Positions 1 to 14,300 of a DNA stretch of 64,000 nucleotides are shown piece by piece. The stretch lies in assembly GCF_000151315.2 (NCBI RefSeq), contig NW_011887308.1:1649-65648 (forward strand). Direction: 5' to 3'. Made by a program: the position numbers and the translations under genes. This stretch comes from Capsaspora owczarzaki ATCC 30864. Taxonomy: Eukaryota > Opisthokonta > Filasterea. The notes below the pieces were generated by a model. The model saw only the letters and a program-made list of their open reading frames with translations, did not search any database and was not told the origin of the DNA. Position 1 is the stretch's first letter. Each line of letters starts with the position of its first letter.

Positions 1-27
1 CAAGCTGGCCTGAACGCATCGATCGAA

Positions 28-1233
28 GTGCCCGCTGGCGTGTGGCAGGATGTGGCTATTGACTTGGTCACGGATCTGGTGCCGTCGAAGGATTACCGTG
101 GGCACAAGCACGACGCGGTGCTCACTGCTCAGTGCTTGCTTTCAAAGCAGGTGCATCTCATCCCGTTTTCCAAGGATAGCAGTAGCGCGATGGTGACGAG
201 GGCGCTCATGGATCGCGTGTTTGCGTACCATGGGCTGCCCAACACGCTGCTGCACGATCGTGATTCACGGTTCCTAGCTGAGCACATGACCAGCATCTGC
301 AAGGGGCTTGGCATTAGGCAGCGGGCGTCAACGTCGTTTCACCCCAACACGAACGGGTCTCTTGAGCGACAGCATGCAGTGATGGCTCAGGTTTTGCGTA
401 ATTACGTGAACCACAGTCACGACGATTGGGTGGAGTTGCTGCCCTGGGCCGAGATTGCCATGAACTCGTCGGTCAACGCAAGCACGAAACTGACGCCGTT
501 CATGGCGAGCCAGGGCTTTGAAGCTCGGACGTCATGGAAAATTACTCCTCCTGAACGAAAGTCGGACGTTGATGAGCACATCGCGCTCATTCGTACGATT
601 GTTGAGGACACCAGGAAGGAGTTGGCCCGAGCGAATGAGCTCAGTTCGGCCAAAGTGGACAAGCATCGGACTCCCGCCCCCGGGTACCAGGTTGGCGACA
701 ATGTGTGGCTGGACACGCGGCAGCTGCGTCTCGAGACGGTGGCCACGAAGTTCAACCCGACGTACATTGGTCCGTTCGAGGTGCTTGAGGCGGACAAGCA
801 CACCGTGCTGCTTCGCCTGCCAAAGTTCATGAAGCATCATCCTCGCTTCCATGTTTCACGGGTCAAGGCCGTGGGGGCGGATGGCATACCTGGCCGGCCA
901 GTGTCCGAGCCTCGTCCCATTCACATGAAAGGCGAAAAGTATTATCAAGCGGAAAAGATTGTTGATTCTTTTATTGACAAAGGAACGCTCTGGTACAAGG
1001 TCAAGTGGACAGGCGTGGAGGAACCGACTGTTGAGCCGTGGGAGGTGTTTGGAGAACACCATCGCATGACGGAGGCATTTCATAAGGCTAACCCGGACAA
1101 GCCTACTCGGGAAAGTGCCAAACGCAAAGCGCTAGTGCTTTGGGAATGTCTCGAAAGGGGGGAAAGAAAGGCGGAGTGTTATGGATTGATGTGTATCTGT
1201 ATTTGGAGTGTGTTCACTCGTCGCTTTGTATAA
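28..1233 (+). CDS. Chromovirus polyprotein C-terminal part: integrase and chromodomain
   Basis: This is the visible end of the element's pol frame. The integrase catalytic core occupies roughly residues 10-165, a basic linker follows, and a chromodomain spans about residues 311-350. The frame is open at its left edge, so the methionine at 28 is probably internal to the polyprotein rather than a true start. The stop codon lies about 55 bp inside the 3' LTR, so the last residues are LTR-encoded. The product would bind and integrate the element's cDNA. Confidence 0.9.
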   Translation: MPAGVWQDVAIDLVTDLVPSKDYRGHKHDAVLTAQCLLSKQVHLIPFSKDSSSAMVTRALMDRVFAYHGLPNTLLHDRDSRFLAEHMTSICKGLGIRQRASTSFHPNTNGSLERQHAVMAQVLRNYVNHSHDDWVELLPWAEIAMNSSVNASTKLTPFMASQGFEARTSWKITPPERKSDVDEHIALIRTIVEDTRKELARANELSSAKVDKHRTPAPGYQVGDNVWLDTRQLRLETVATKFNPTYIGPFEVLEADKHTVLLRLPKFMKHHPRFHVSRVKAVGADGIPGRPVSEPRPIHMKGEKYYQAEKIVDSFIDKGTLWYKVKWTGVEEPTVEPWEVFGEHHRMTEAFHKANPDKPTRESAKRKALVLWECLERGERKAECYGLMCICIWSVFTRRFV

Positions 1234-1315
1234 GTGAAGTCTCTTGTTTCCCTATTATCACTCTCATCATCAACCCATTACTCGTATCTTCGTGGAACGA
1301 TCTCTGATCATAACA
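1177..1315 (+). repeat. 3' LTR of the chromovirus (139 bp)
   Basis: The LTR is 139 bp and has perfect 7-bp terminal inverted repeats (TGTTATG ... CATAACA). It matches 20005-20143 over its full length with about three substitutions, which defines both ends. It is very short for a Ty3/gypsy LTR. A purine tract abuts its left edge. Confidence 0.93.
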
Positions 1316-1438
1316 AGAGACCACAAAACAATGCGAACAACACACAACCAAATTAAGACGATGGCTCAGCAGGTGCACTGAGAAAATGCCGGCACTCATT
1401 CTGATGAACGCCTAACCCATCAACTTTGTCCAAAGCCT

Positions 1439-5789
<4,351 letters not shown>

Positions 5790-6333
5790 CGCAAAAACTG
5801 AAAAACAAAAACTAAAGACTGATTCAACCTGTCAAAGTGATTTTTTTTTTATTTTCGACATCGCGTCGTGAATGGTGAGTTTGGTTCTTTTATGAAGCTT
5901 CATCATGGCAGACGACGCTGTGTTGAGATGACAACTTGCTGATAGCTTCGCTTTTCTTTTGTTTTGCTTTCGGTTGTTTTTCGTTGTGATTTTGGTTTTG
6001 ACTTCAAAATGCAAGCTGAAATCGAGCTCCCACGCTGCGCTCTGTGCTCTCCTACTTTCTCGATAAATCACGCAATGACCTCGCATCAATAACCATGGTG
6101 GTATTGGTGGGTAGGGAGTGAAAGGGGCGCCCAGTGCTGAACACGCTGAACGCAGCAGCGATCGCAATGTGGTCGTCTTTTTTTTTCTTTTTTCCTTGTT
6201 TTTTTTTTTTTTTTTTTTTGCGTTACTGTGCTGTTTATGGTCATGCTTTTTAAAAGAAATCAATCGAGAAAAAGAAAACCATTCAACCCACCAAGAAAAA
6301 AAGGAAAGAAGAAAAAAAGGAAAGAAGAAAAAA

Positions 6334-6703
6334 AGCAACAGAAGAAACGCGGTGTCACAGCAACACAAGTCGACTCGCTCTCCGCTCCCTCTCCCTTCAA
6401 TACGCATGACAGATTGATGAAACGCATTGCACCACACGCAAAACGCAAACGCCGACACCGGAATACGACGATCAGGCGGAGAGATTGGAGTTGAAAAAAA
6501 AAAAGAAAAAGAAAAAAAAAAACAGCAAGCAACAGAAGAAACGCGGTGTCCGCACTACTCACTCTCCGCTCCCTCTCCCTTCAATACGCATGACAGATGG
6601 ATGAAGCGCGTTGCACCACACGCAAAACGCAAACGCCGACACCGGAATACGGCGATCAGGCGGCGATATTGGAGTTGAAAAAAAAAAGAAAAAAAAAAAA
6701 AAC
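6334..6703. repeat. Two-copy tandem duplication, period about 194 bp
   Basis: Copy 1 (6334-6523) and copy 2 (6528-6703) both begin AGCAACAGAAGAAACGCGGT and end in an A-rich run followed by AAC. They share the core CTTCAATACGCATGACAGAT. A few substitutions and a small indel separate them. No coding potential is evident in either copy. Confidence 0.88.
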
Positions 6704-6739
6704 GTAAAAGACCGCCGCCAAAGCAATCAAGAGCGAGCG

Positions 6740-6938
6740 AGACGGCTACGAGAGAGAGCGAGAGCGAGAGACGGATGGGAATGCGTTCGATGAGATGAGA
6801 AAGAGAGAAAGAGAGAGGGAGAGAGAGAGAAAGAGTGAGAGAGAAGGAGAGAGCAAGACAGAGAGAGGCTCCGCGTGCGATCTTACAGCGGGTAGCGAAC
6901 AGGCAACAAAAAAAAAAAGAGAGAGAGAGAGAGAGAGA
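6740..6938. repeat. GA-rich simple sequence
   Basis: Imperfect GAGA-rich sequence runs across about 6740-6860, with a second short (GA)n after an A-tract at 6909-6938. Encoded Arg-Glu or Ser-Leu frames are artefacts. Confidence 0.85.
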
Positions 6939-7889
6939 GTGAGCACAAATAGAGCACAAATCATAATAAGAGGGGGAGAAAAATGCCGACCGCGTGATTG
7001 TTCGCCGTCAACGAGCTAACTTACCTCCATTCATTCATTCTGTCGGCTGATAAGTTTGACATTGCGTGGGTTGAGGGGGACGCACTACCCCGAACTGGTT
7101 TGGGGAGGGGGGTTGTTGTTCGTCCCACCGCGTCGCGCATGGATGTCCTCGTCCTCTTGGTGTTGCTCTGTAGCATGGGGCAGCAACCGAGATCGGCAGC
7201 AACCGAGATCGGCAGCAACCATGACCAAGTGGCGTCTTATTGTGAGGACGATCCTCACAAGCCGCACCCATCCACAGTGCGATCGCACCATGCACTCTCA
7301 AACACGCATACACGTACGCACACGACGATCGTGCGTGCTGGTCTGCGGCATGGGGCTGAGCGACGGCGGCGTCGTTTGAAGCGGCGTTGTCATTTCAACC
7401 AATAAAATTGGTCTTGATTTTTATTTTATTATTTTGACAGCTCCTCCATTTGAGCACTCTGTTGAGGAGGGCGGCATGAAATTCCGTCAAAAACTGCTCC
7501 TGTAGCACCGATTGTGCCTTGCTGTGCCCATCAAATCGATGGCGATGGACGTTGGTGCTGAGGAGGGATATCGATCAAATGCATCCAATTCAGCCATTCG
7601 TCCGCCAAAAGACACTCATCCTTGCCCTCGAGCTCCACGATGCCACGTCGTCAGAGTCGTGCACAAGGGCCTGATTCAACAACAAGTGCACTGCTCTGAA
7701 GTGTGCAAGCAAGGACTCTTTCCACTCGTCTCCCCTTGCGTGGGTGCAACTGCTGAGCATTGTTGAAATCCTTCAAGTCTGCTCTTTTGCTCAATGACCC
7801 TTTGAGTGATGGTTTGCAGTTGTTCTTCGTTCCTTTGATTTAGATCTACTCTTCATTTTTCTTTTCCTTTATTCTCTTCATTCCTCGCA

Positions 7890-10800
7890 ATGGCACTGCA
7901 GCAGCGCAGTTTCGCCGCGTTCGCAGCAGTCGCAGCACTGCTTGCATTGAGCATTGCCGTCCTCAGCGCTCACGGTGCGGTTTGCGTTTTGTTGTGGCTC
8001 ACTTCAACGCTCCTCCTCCTCCTCCTGCTGCGTCTTTATTCTGCTTCTTTCTGTCTTTCTCTTGCTTTGATGGATGCGCGTCATGTGTGCTCTTGGAGTG
8101 GCAGCCAGAAGACCGAGCTCTCAATGCCTCTCATCCTCCTCTCTCTCTCTCTCTCTCACTCTCACTCTCTCTCACTCTCTCTCTCTCGCTGCTTGCTACA
8201 CGTCGCATGTTTTCATCCCCCACACCAAGAACGCGCGTCGTCGCTGTGTGTGCCGCCCGCTTCTCCCCCCCCCCTGCCTCCCTTTCCACAGACCCCAAAG
8301 CGTCACGAGCCTTGGATGACCTCATTTTTCCCCCTTTGCTCCCCCTTCCAACTTCACTGCAATGTTGCTTCTTCGCTCACTCGCAATACTGGCATGTCGC
8401 TCTGATTCACAGCTCGACCAGTCGCTCACAGCGGCGCCGGCGGATCAGGCGCCCGCCACGTCAAGTCGGAAGCGGCTGCTGGCTGGTCTCGCATTGCCGC
8501 CGTCGACCTCGCGTCGCACTCGCTCGTGCCTGCAGACCAGAACAGCCTCGACCGACGTGCTGTCGAGTTTGACTTTGCTTCCAATGCATTCATCTCGGTT
8601 ATCTTTGCCATCAAGCAGCGCAACACGGACGCACTCGCCTCCAAGCTCAAGGCGGTCTCTGACCCCGCCAGCGAGGACTATGGTACAGTACCGTCCACCA
8701 TGCGCATTCTAGACCGCAGGCATGGTCAAACCTGATCGTTTGTTCGCCGCGCTGAACCCCTTGTTGTTCTTGGACTCTTCATAGGCAAGTACATGACCGT
8801 TGAAGAAATGGCCAAGTTCGTCGACGGCGAGCCAGACGCTGTCAATAACGTTGTCACCTCGCTCATCCTCCGAAACGTCGCCTACCGCATGCCGGCTGCC
8901 AACAACTATGTCATTGTGGACAAGATGCCTCTCGCAGTCGCGTCAGAGCTCTTCATGTGCAATGTAAGGTCGGATGAGGCGGCTCTGTCTTTGTTTCTCT
9001 TTTTCTCTCACTCACTAACAACAATGCTCATATCAATTTCCTTGGCTCTCCCCAATCAACAGTTCCACTTGTTTGAATCCGAGAAGGGCAACCGCATCAT
9101 CAAGACGCTCGAGTACACGCTCGATTCTGACATTGCCGACGCGGTCGATTTCGTGCTCGGTCTGGACAACTTCCCGTCCACTTCGGCTCGCAAAACGGTC
9201 ATTTCCAGCGCTCGCCGTGCAGCCACCAGTGACGATGCCCCGCTCACCGTCAGTCCTTCCTCCATCAACATTGCGTACAACTTGAGCAACTACATGGCCA
9301 CCAATCCTGCCACGACCCAAGCTGTCGCCTCTTTCCTCTCGTAAGTCGTTTGTCTTGCTGTCTTGTTTTGTTTTGTTTTTTTCCCGATCGTCCAAGGAAT
9401 TCCCCCCCCCCCAAATGCTTGAAACTCGAATCATCAATCTCACCATTTACGATCTCGGCAATGATGTTCGCAGGCAATACTTTACTCCCAGCGATTTGTC
9501 CACTTTCCAGAGCCGCTACAGCGTGCCTCTCAACCCGATCCGCCAGATTGTCGGCGGTAACGACCCCAGCAACCCTGGAATGGAGGCAACTCTGGATGTT
9601 GAGTACATTACTGCGACCGGGCGCAATGTCACGACATGGCAAGTTCCATTCTGTCGTTTCATGTGCGATTGCGATGCTCCTCCACCTAAACTCACGCGTG
9701 GGCTTGGCGGTCGCCAATCGCCCTTTTCTCAACCTTTTGACAGGTTTGTGTTTGAGAGCTCCCTTGTCAACGAAGGCCAGGAAGACTTTTTGAAATACCT
9801 GATTGGTCAGCTCAACACGACCAACACTCCTTTGGTGCATAGGTGAGGTGGACGGCGCTTCATCTGCCCTGTCGAATGAATTTGACGATTGCACACCGTT
9901 CACTGGATTTATTCTTGTTTTTCCTGCATTTTCATTTCGCAGCATCTCTTACGGCGACATTGCAGACACCATCCCCGAAGACTACAAGGCGCGCGTCTCT
10001 ATCGAGTTCCAAAAGTTTGGCGTCATCGGACGCACCATTGCTATCGCTGCCGGCGACAATGGCGTCCGTTGCGAAAACAATGTCTTCTCCCCCGAGTGGC
10101 CCACCAGTGATCCCAACGTCCTTTCCAGTATGTCCATTCGAGGGTTTTGTTTATTTATTTTATTGTTTCTCTCTTTATTCGGAGCGTTTTGCGTGCACTC
10201 TGGCAGTTTCTCACGTGTTGTTTCTGTCGTTCTTGGCTTCTTTGGGGTTGTTTTTTTCTGTTGTTGTTGTGGTTGTCTTCCTCCTCGCTCTGCTAAAGTT
10301 GGTGGCACTATCGCATCAGGCAACACGGAGCACGTTTGGGCGGACGGCGGTGGTGGCTTTAGCAACACTTTTGCTCGCCCGTCGTACCAAAGTGACGCTG
10401 TGGCAAAGTACCTGAGCAGCGGTGTCGCTCCTGCCACCAGCTTCTTCAACAGCTCTTCGCGAGCGTACCCCGACATTGCGGCATTTGCGATGGGCTTTGA
10501 AGTGTTTTTCGACGGGGCCCCGGCCACGGTTGGCGGCACATCCGCAGCCACCCCAACTTGGGCAGGCATTCTCTCGTTGCTCAACGACGTGCGTTTGAAC
10601 AAGGGGCTTCCCTCTCTTGGTACGCTCGATATGGCGTCTTCGAAAAGGTCAAAAGTTGTGATGGCTTTGCTCACTCGTTTGGCTCCTTAGGCTTCTTCAA
10701 TCCGCTCCTCTACCAACTCGCGACTCAGCACCCTGAGGCCTTCCACGACATTACCGTCGGCTCGAATCCTTTTGGTTCCTGCCCAGGCTTCCAAGCTACC

Positions 10801-11043
10801 ACTGGCTGGGTAAGTGGGCGCGGCCAACTAAAACTGGCATCTGTTGTTTTGTCGTCGTCGCAGACAATTGCTCACTCTCGTTTGGCTCGCTTTCTTTTCC
10901 CCCCCCCCACACACACACACACCTCCCCTTCGCCTCCGCTCCCTTTTCTCAAACGCCAAAACCATGCAACCGTACAGGACCCCGCCAGTGGCTGGGGCAC
11001 CCCCAACTTTGGCGTCCTTGCAGCCCTCCTCTCCACCAAATGA
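7890..11043 (+). CDS. TPP1: Tripeptidyl-peptidase I (sedolisin, peptidase family S53)
   Basis: Ten exons close in phase: 7890-7974, 8413-8682, 8785-8963, 9063-9340, 9474-9638, 9744-9842, 9943-10127, 10299-10619, 10691-10809 and 10978-11043, giving 588 residues (animal TPP1 is about 563). Exon 1 is a signal peptide (hydrophobic stretch AAVAALLALSIAVLSAHG). The prodomain follows. The catalytic Glu and Asp sit in MEATLDVEY, matching the E-x-x-x-D of TPP1. The oxyanion Asp is in AAGDNGVRC, the nucleophile Ser in GGTSAATPTW, and the calcium-site Asp in DPASGWGTPNF. The enzyme would be a lysosomal or secreted acid serine protease removing tripeptides from free N termini. Intron 5 (9639-9743) begins GCAAGT, a GC-AG intron; only this junction gives the conserved TTWFVFESS. 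Intron 9 contains C-rich and CA-rich simple sequence. Confidence 0.95.
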
Positions 11044-11131
11044 TCAGGGTGCTTGACCAGACCAGCCTCAACTCTGCCCTTCTCTGCCCCTGCAAGTGTG
11101 GTTGGAACAAGTGTGGGATCAACAAACACCG

Positions 11132-11137
11132 GGTTTA
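11132..11137 (-). terminator. Possible poly(A) signal of the Cys-rich receptor gene
   Basis: AATAAA is present on the minus strand (TTTATT on plus), about 170 bp downstream of the last visible minus-strand coding sequence. The exact relation to the stop codon is hidden by the assembly gap. Confidence 0.35.
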
Positions 11138-11180
11138 TTATATTCACACAGACAGTTCCAAATGCACACCAATCTTCATC

Positions 11181-11309
11181 NNNNNNNNNNNNNNNNNNNN
11201 NNNNNNNNNNNNNNNNNNNNNNNNNNNNNNNNNNNNNNNNNNNNNNNNNNNNNNNNNNNNNNNNNNNNNNNNNNNNNNNNNNNNNNNNNNNNNNNNNNNN
11301 NNNNNNNNN
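11181..11309. other. Assembly gap (129 N)
   Basis: A run of N interrupts the 3' end of the minus-strand Cys-rich receptor gene and hides its final residues, or possibly its stop codon. Stated gap length may not be the true length. Confidence 1.
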
Positions 11310-14300
11310 GCTCTGACTGAGACTTTGAATCAGCAGAAGAAGCCGCGGGCGCGTTCATTGGAGGAAGCGGCGGTTTGGCGGGAGCAGAGCCAACTGCAGG
11401 CGGAGGGGGCTTGGGAGGAGCCGAGCCCAGCGGTCGTGGTGGGGAGGTGGCGGTGATCTCGGACATGTTGGCGTAGGGAGAGTTGTTAGGAGCATCGACA
11501 CGAAGGTCGTCGTAGGTCGAGCCGTCTCCGAGATTATCATACACGCCAGTCGACGCGTTCGCGGATCGGACATTGTCATACACACCAGTCGAATTGTTGC
11601 TTGCCTTGAGCTGCTCGTACACACCCTCGTCATTCTGGGCACCGCTTGTACCCAAATTGGCGTACATGCCAACATTTTGGTATGTGCCGTCACTCGCGGG
11701 TTGCAGGTTGTCATACACACCATCGCCAGCCGCGGCCAACGGGTTGGCAAAGAACCCGTCATTCCCATCCACATTCACCTTGAGGGATTCGTAGAGATCG
11801 TCCGAATCCGCATCCTGGGGCGAGTAAGTGGGCAGGTCGCCACCACCGCGCGCCTCTTGGGCTTTGCTGGAATACTGGCCTGCGGACGATCCGAGGGTGC
11901 CTGGTCGATCGGTGCTGAGGGCAGAGTTGGAAGAATGCCGTGTCGCACGGGGGCCGTCAACAATCGGATTTTCAATCATGCCTGTAGCGCCACCAATCAG
12001 CTGCATGTCATAAGACAGAGTCGACGCTGTTTTGCCCAAGCCTTGACGCTGCCGGCGGCGGCGACGCACAAGAACAACCAGCAGGATCAGAACGAGGAGC
12101 ACTGCGACAATCACGCCGATAATGATGGGCATCGAAGAGGAGCTGCCACTCGATGCAATAGCATTGAGACAAGTGCCTGTGGCGGGGTCGCCATAGGTTC
12201 CACGCGGACAAGTGCTCACACAAAGGTTGGTGCTGTTGGACTTGAACTGGCCAGGATTGCAGACGGTTGAGCACGTGTTATTGGGCTGCACACCATAAGT
12301 GCCGTTCGGGCATGTCGCAACACAAGCACGAACCGTCGGAGACAAATCGGCGTACCAGTCGGTAAGACACCCAGTCTCGCAGAAGGTGGTGTTTGATCCG
12401 ACAAGGGGCTCAGGGCACAGGGCCTTGCACGTCATGTCGTCACGGTCGCCGTAGGTCGGGTACGAGCACAATGCTTCGCATTCACGTCTCGCCACGTTGG
12501 AATACAGTTCACTGGGGCAGGAAGATGCGCACGCACCAGTGTTGGGGTTGCCAAAGTATGGCGAAGGGCACACATTGTAACATGTCTTTTCAGACTCCAT
12601 GCGCCAGGGTGCCACGCAAGACGTCTCGCAATTCAGGGTTGTCTGATCTGCATACAATCCGCCAGTGCATGCGCTAACACACGTGCCAGTGGCGGAATTG
12701 CGGTACTGAACTCCAGAGCACACAGTCACGCAAGCTTGGGTCAACGAATCCAAAAAGACGCCATCGCTCTGGGTCGGACAAGTCGCAACGCACAGGCTCT
12801 TTGCATCGTAGCGTTTGAGTGATCCGGAGCAGGCGCCGCCGCAAAGAGTCGTCAAAGGGTCACCGAGCAGAGGCGCCGGACAGCGGGCGACACAGAGACC
12901 CGAGCCTGTGGTGATATCACCGTAGACACCGGCGGGACACCTGAGGCCGCATGTTCGCGACACTGAGTCCGCATAATAGTTCGAAGGGCAAACAGTGACG
13001 CAAGTCCATGTGGTGTTGTCGGCCAGGCGGCCAGCAGGACAAACTCCAACACACACGTGGTTGAGGCTGTTGGCAAATGAACCAGCAGAGCACGTTGCGC
13101 TGCACATGTGGGTCGTGGCATCGGCATACTCGCCAGGCGATGTGTCGCAATTAGGCTGGCACAACCCGGTCGAGGCCACGCCAAACAAGCCGGAAGAGCA
13201 AGTCGCGGTACAGGTACGCGTGTTGCTGTCCGCGTACACGCCTCCGGGGCAGGTGGCGGTGCACGTACGTGACGCGGTATCTGCAAACGTGTTGGGAGGG
13301 CACTGAGAAGCAGCGGCAACGCACAGCTTGGAAACAGAGTTTGCAAAAGTGCCAGCAGGACACTGCGAGACGCAACGACGCGAGTCCTGGTCGCCAACCA
13401 GTGGAAGGGTGCAGCTCGACTCGCACGACCACGTGGAGTTCGTCGCAAAGGTGCCTGCTGTGCACAGAGAAGTGCACAACCTGGTTGCGCTGTCGGCCCA
13501 CACATTATAGCCCGCACACGACGTTGCGCAAGTTCGCTTGGCCGCGACCAGCCCAAACTTGCCAGACGAGCAGAAAGTGACACACTGGCCATTCTCTGCG
13601 TAAAAGTTCGGTGGGGGGCAGTCATCCAAGCACATCCAAGTCGCATTGTGCGCAACACGGCCGTTGGAGCATGATGACGCACACAGATGCAACGAGGGAT
13701 CGCCCCACGAGAAGGGCGGGCAGCCGGTTTCGCACGTGCCTCCGGCTGTGGCCGGGGTAGCAGATTGCACACCATAGGTCGAAGCTGAGCAAACGGACGA
13801 GCAGAGCCGAGTCAGTGAATCAGCAAACGTGCCTGGTGGGCAAGTTCGTACGCAGCTCGCAGTCGTCGAGCTGCCAAAGTATCCATTCGGACACTGCGCC
13901 ACACAAGAAGCAGTCGACGAGTCGGCAAACCAGCCCTCATAAAAGCATCCAGAAGCGCACAGCTTTGTGTGCGTGTCTGCAAAGGAGCCGTCGGGGCAGT
14001 TTGACACACAGCGGTTTGTCGAATTGTCTGCAAAGCGGACGCCAGTGCACACGGACTCGCAGCGGCTGGTGGATTGGTCGGCAAATGTGAAAGTCGGGCA
14101 GCTCGTCGAGCACACAAAGGAGGGAGTCGAAAAGTAGCCATTCGAGCAGAGCGAGACGCATCGGAGCAAAGTGGGATCGGCCGACAAGCCACCAGTGCAG
14201 GAGGCCAAGCAAATGGCAGAATTGTCGTCAGCATAGCTATTCGAGGGGCAGGTGAGAACGCACGTCCTGGTATCGTTACGACCGTAAAACCCGTTCGAGC

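Larger units (their letters stand above)
1..1315 (+). mobile_element. Chromovirus (Ty3/gypsy LTR retrotransposon), 3' end only
   Basis: This is the 3' part of an LTR retrotransposon whose 5' portion lies outside the window. An open frame (28-1233) carries a retroviral-type integrase core with its acidic triad (around LVTD, HDRD and SLER), followed by a C-terminal chromodomain at about 955-1075 (key residues YYQAEKIVDS and WYKVKW). The chromodomain identifies the chromovirus branch, in which it is thought to guide integration to particular chromatin. A purine-rich tract (about 1153-1176) directly precedes the 3' LTR, as expected for plus-strand priming. The visible part looks uninterrupted, but completeness cannot be judged from the 3' end. 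A solo LTR of the same family at 20005-20143 is about 98% identical, so the family moved recently. The insertion lies 123 bp beyond the stop codon of the convergent NTPase gene. Confidence 0.92.
5790..7889. other. Intergenic, repeat-rich; no gene recognised
   Basis: This 2.1-kb interval separates the divergent NTPase and tripeptidyl-peptidase genes. It contains poly-T and poly-A tracts, a 194-bp-period tandem duplication (6334-6703), GA-rich simple sequence (6740-6860 and 6918-6938) and a direct repeat of GATCGGCAGCAACC near 7190-7220. Open frames here are low-complexity (poly-Phe, poly-Ser-Leu, Arg-Glu) and show no family resemblance. The last 60 bp before the peptidase ATG are strongly T/C-rich. 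Confidence 0.7.

Noticed and set aside
5832-6458. 208-codon minus-strand frame rich in Phe and Lys
   Set aside because: Composition follows poly-A/poly-T and AAAG-rich sequence; no domain, no splice context.
7590-7760. Minus-strand 56-codon frame with protein-like composition (EWKESLLAHFRAVHLLLNQ)
   Set aside because: No phase-consistent flanking exons or family resemblance, and a plus-strand frame of 84 codons overlaps it. Possibly a decayed exon, but unsupported.
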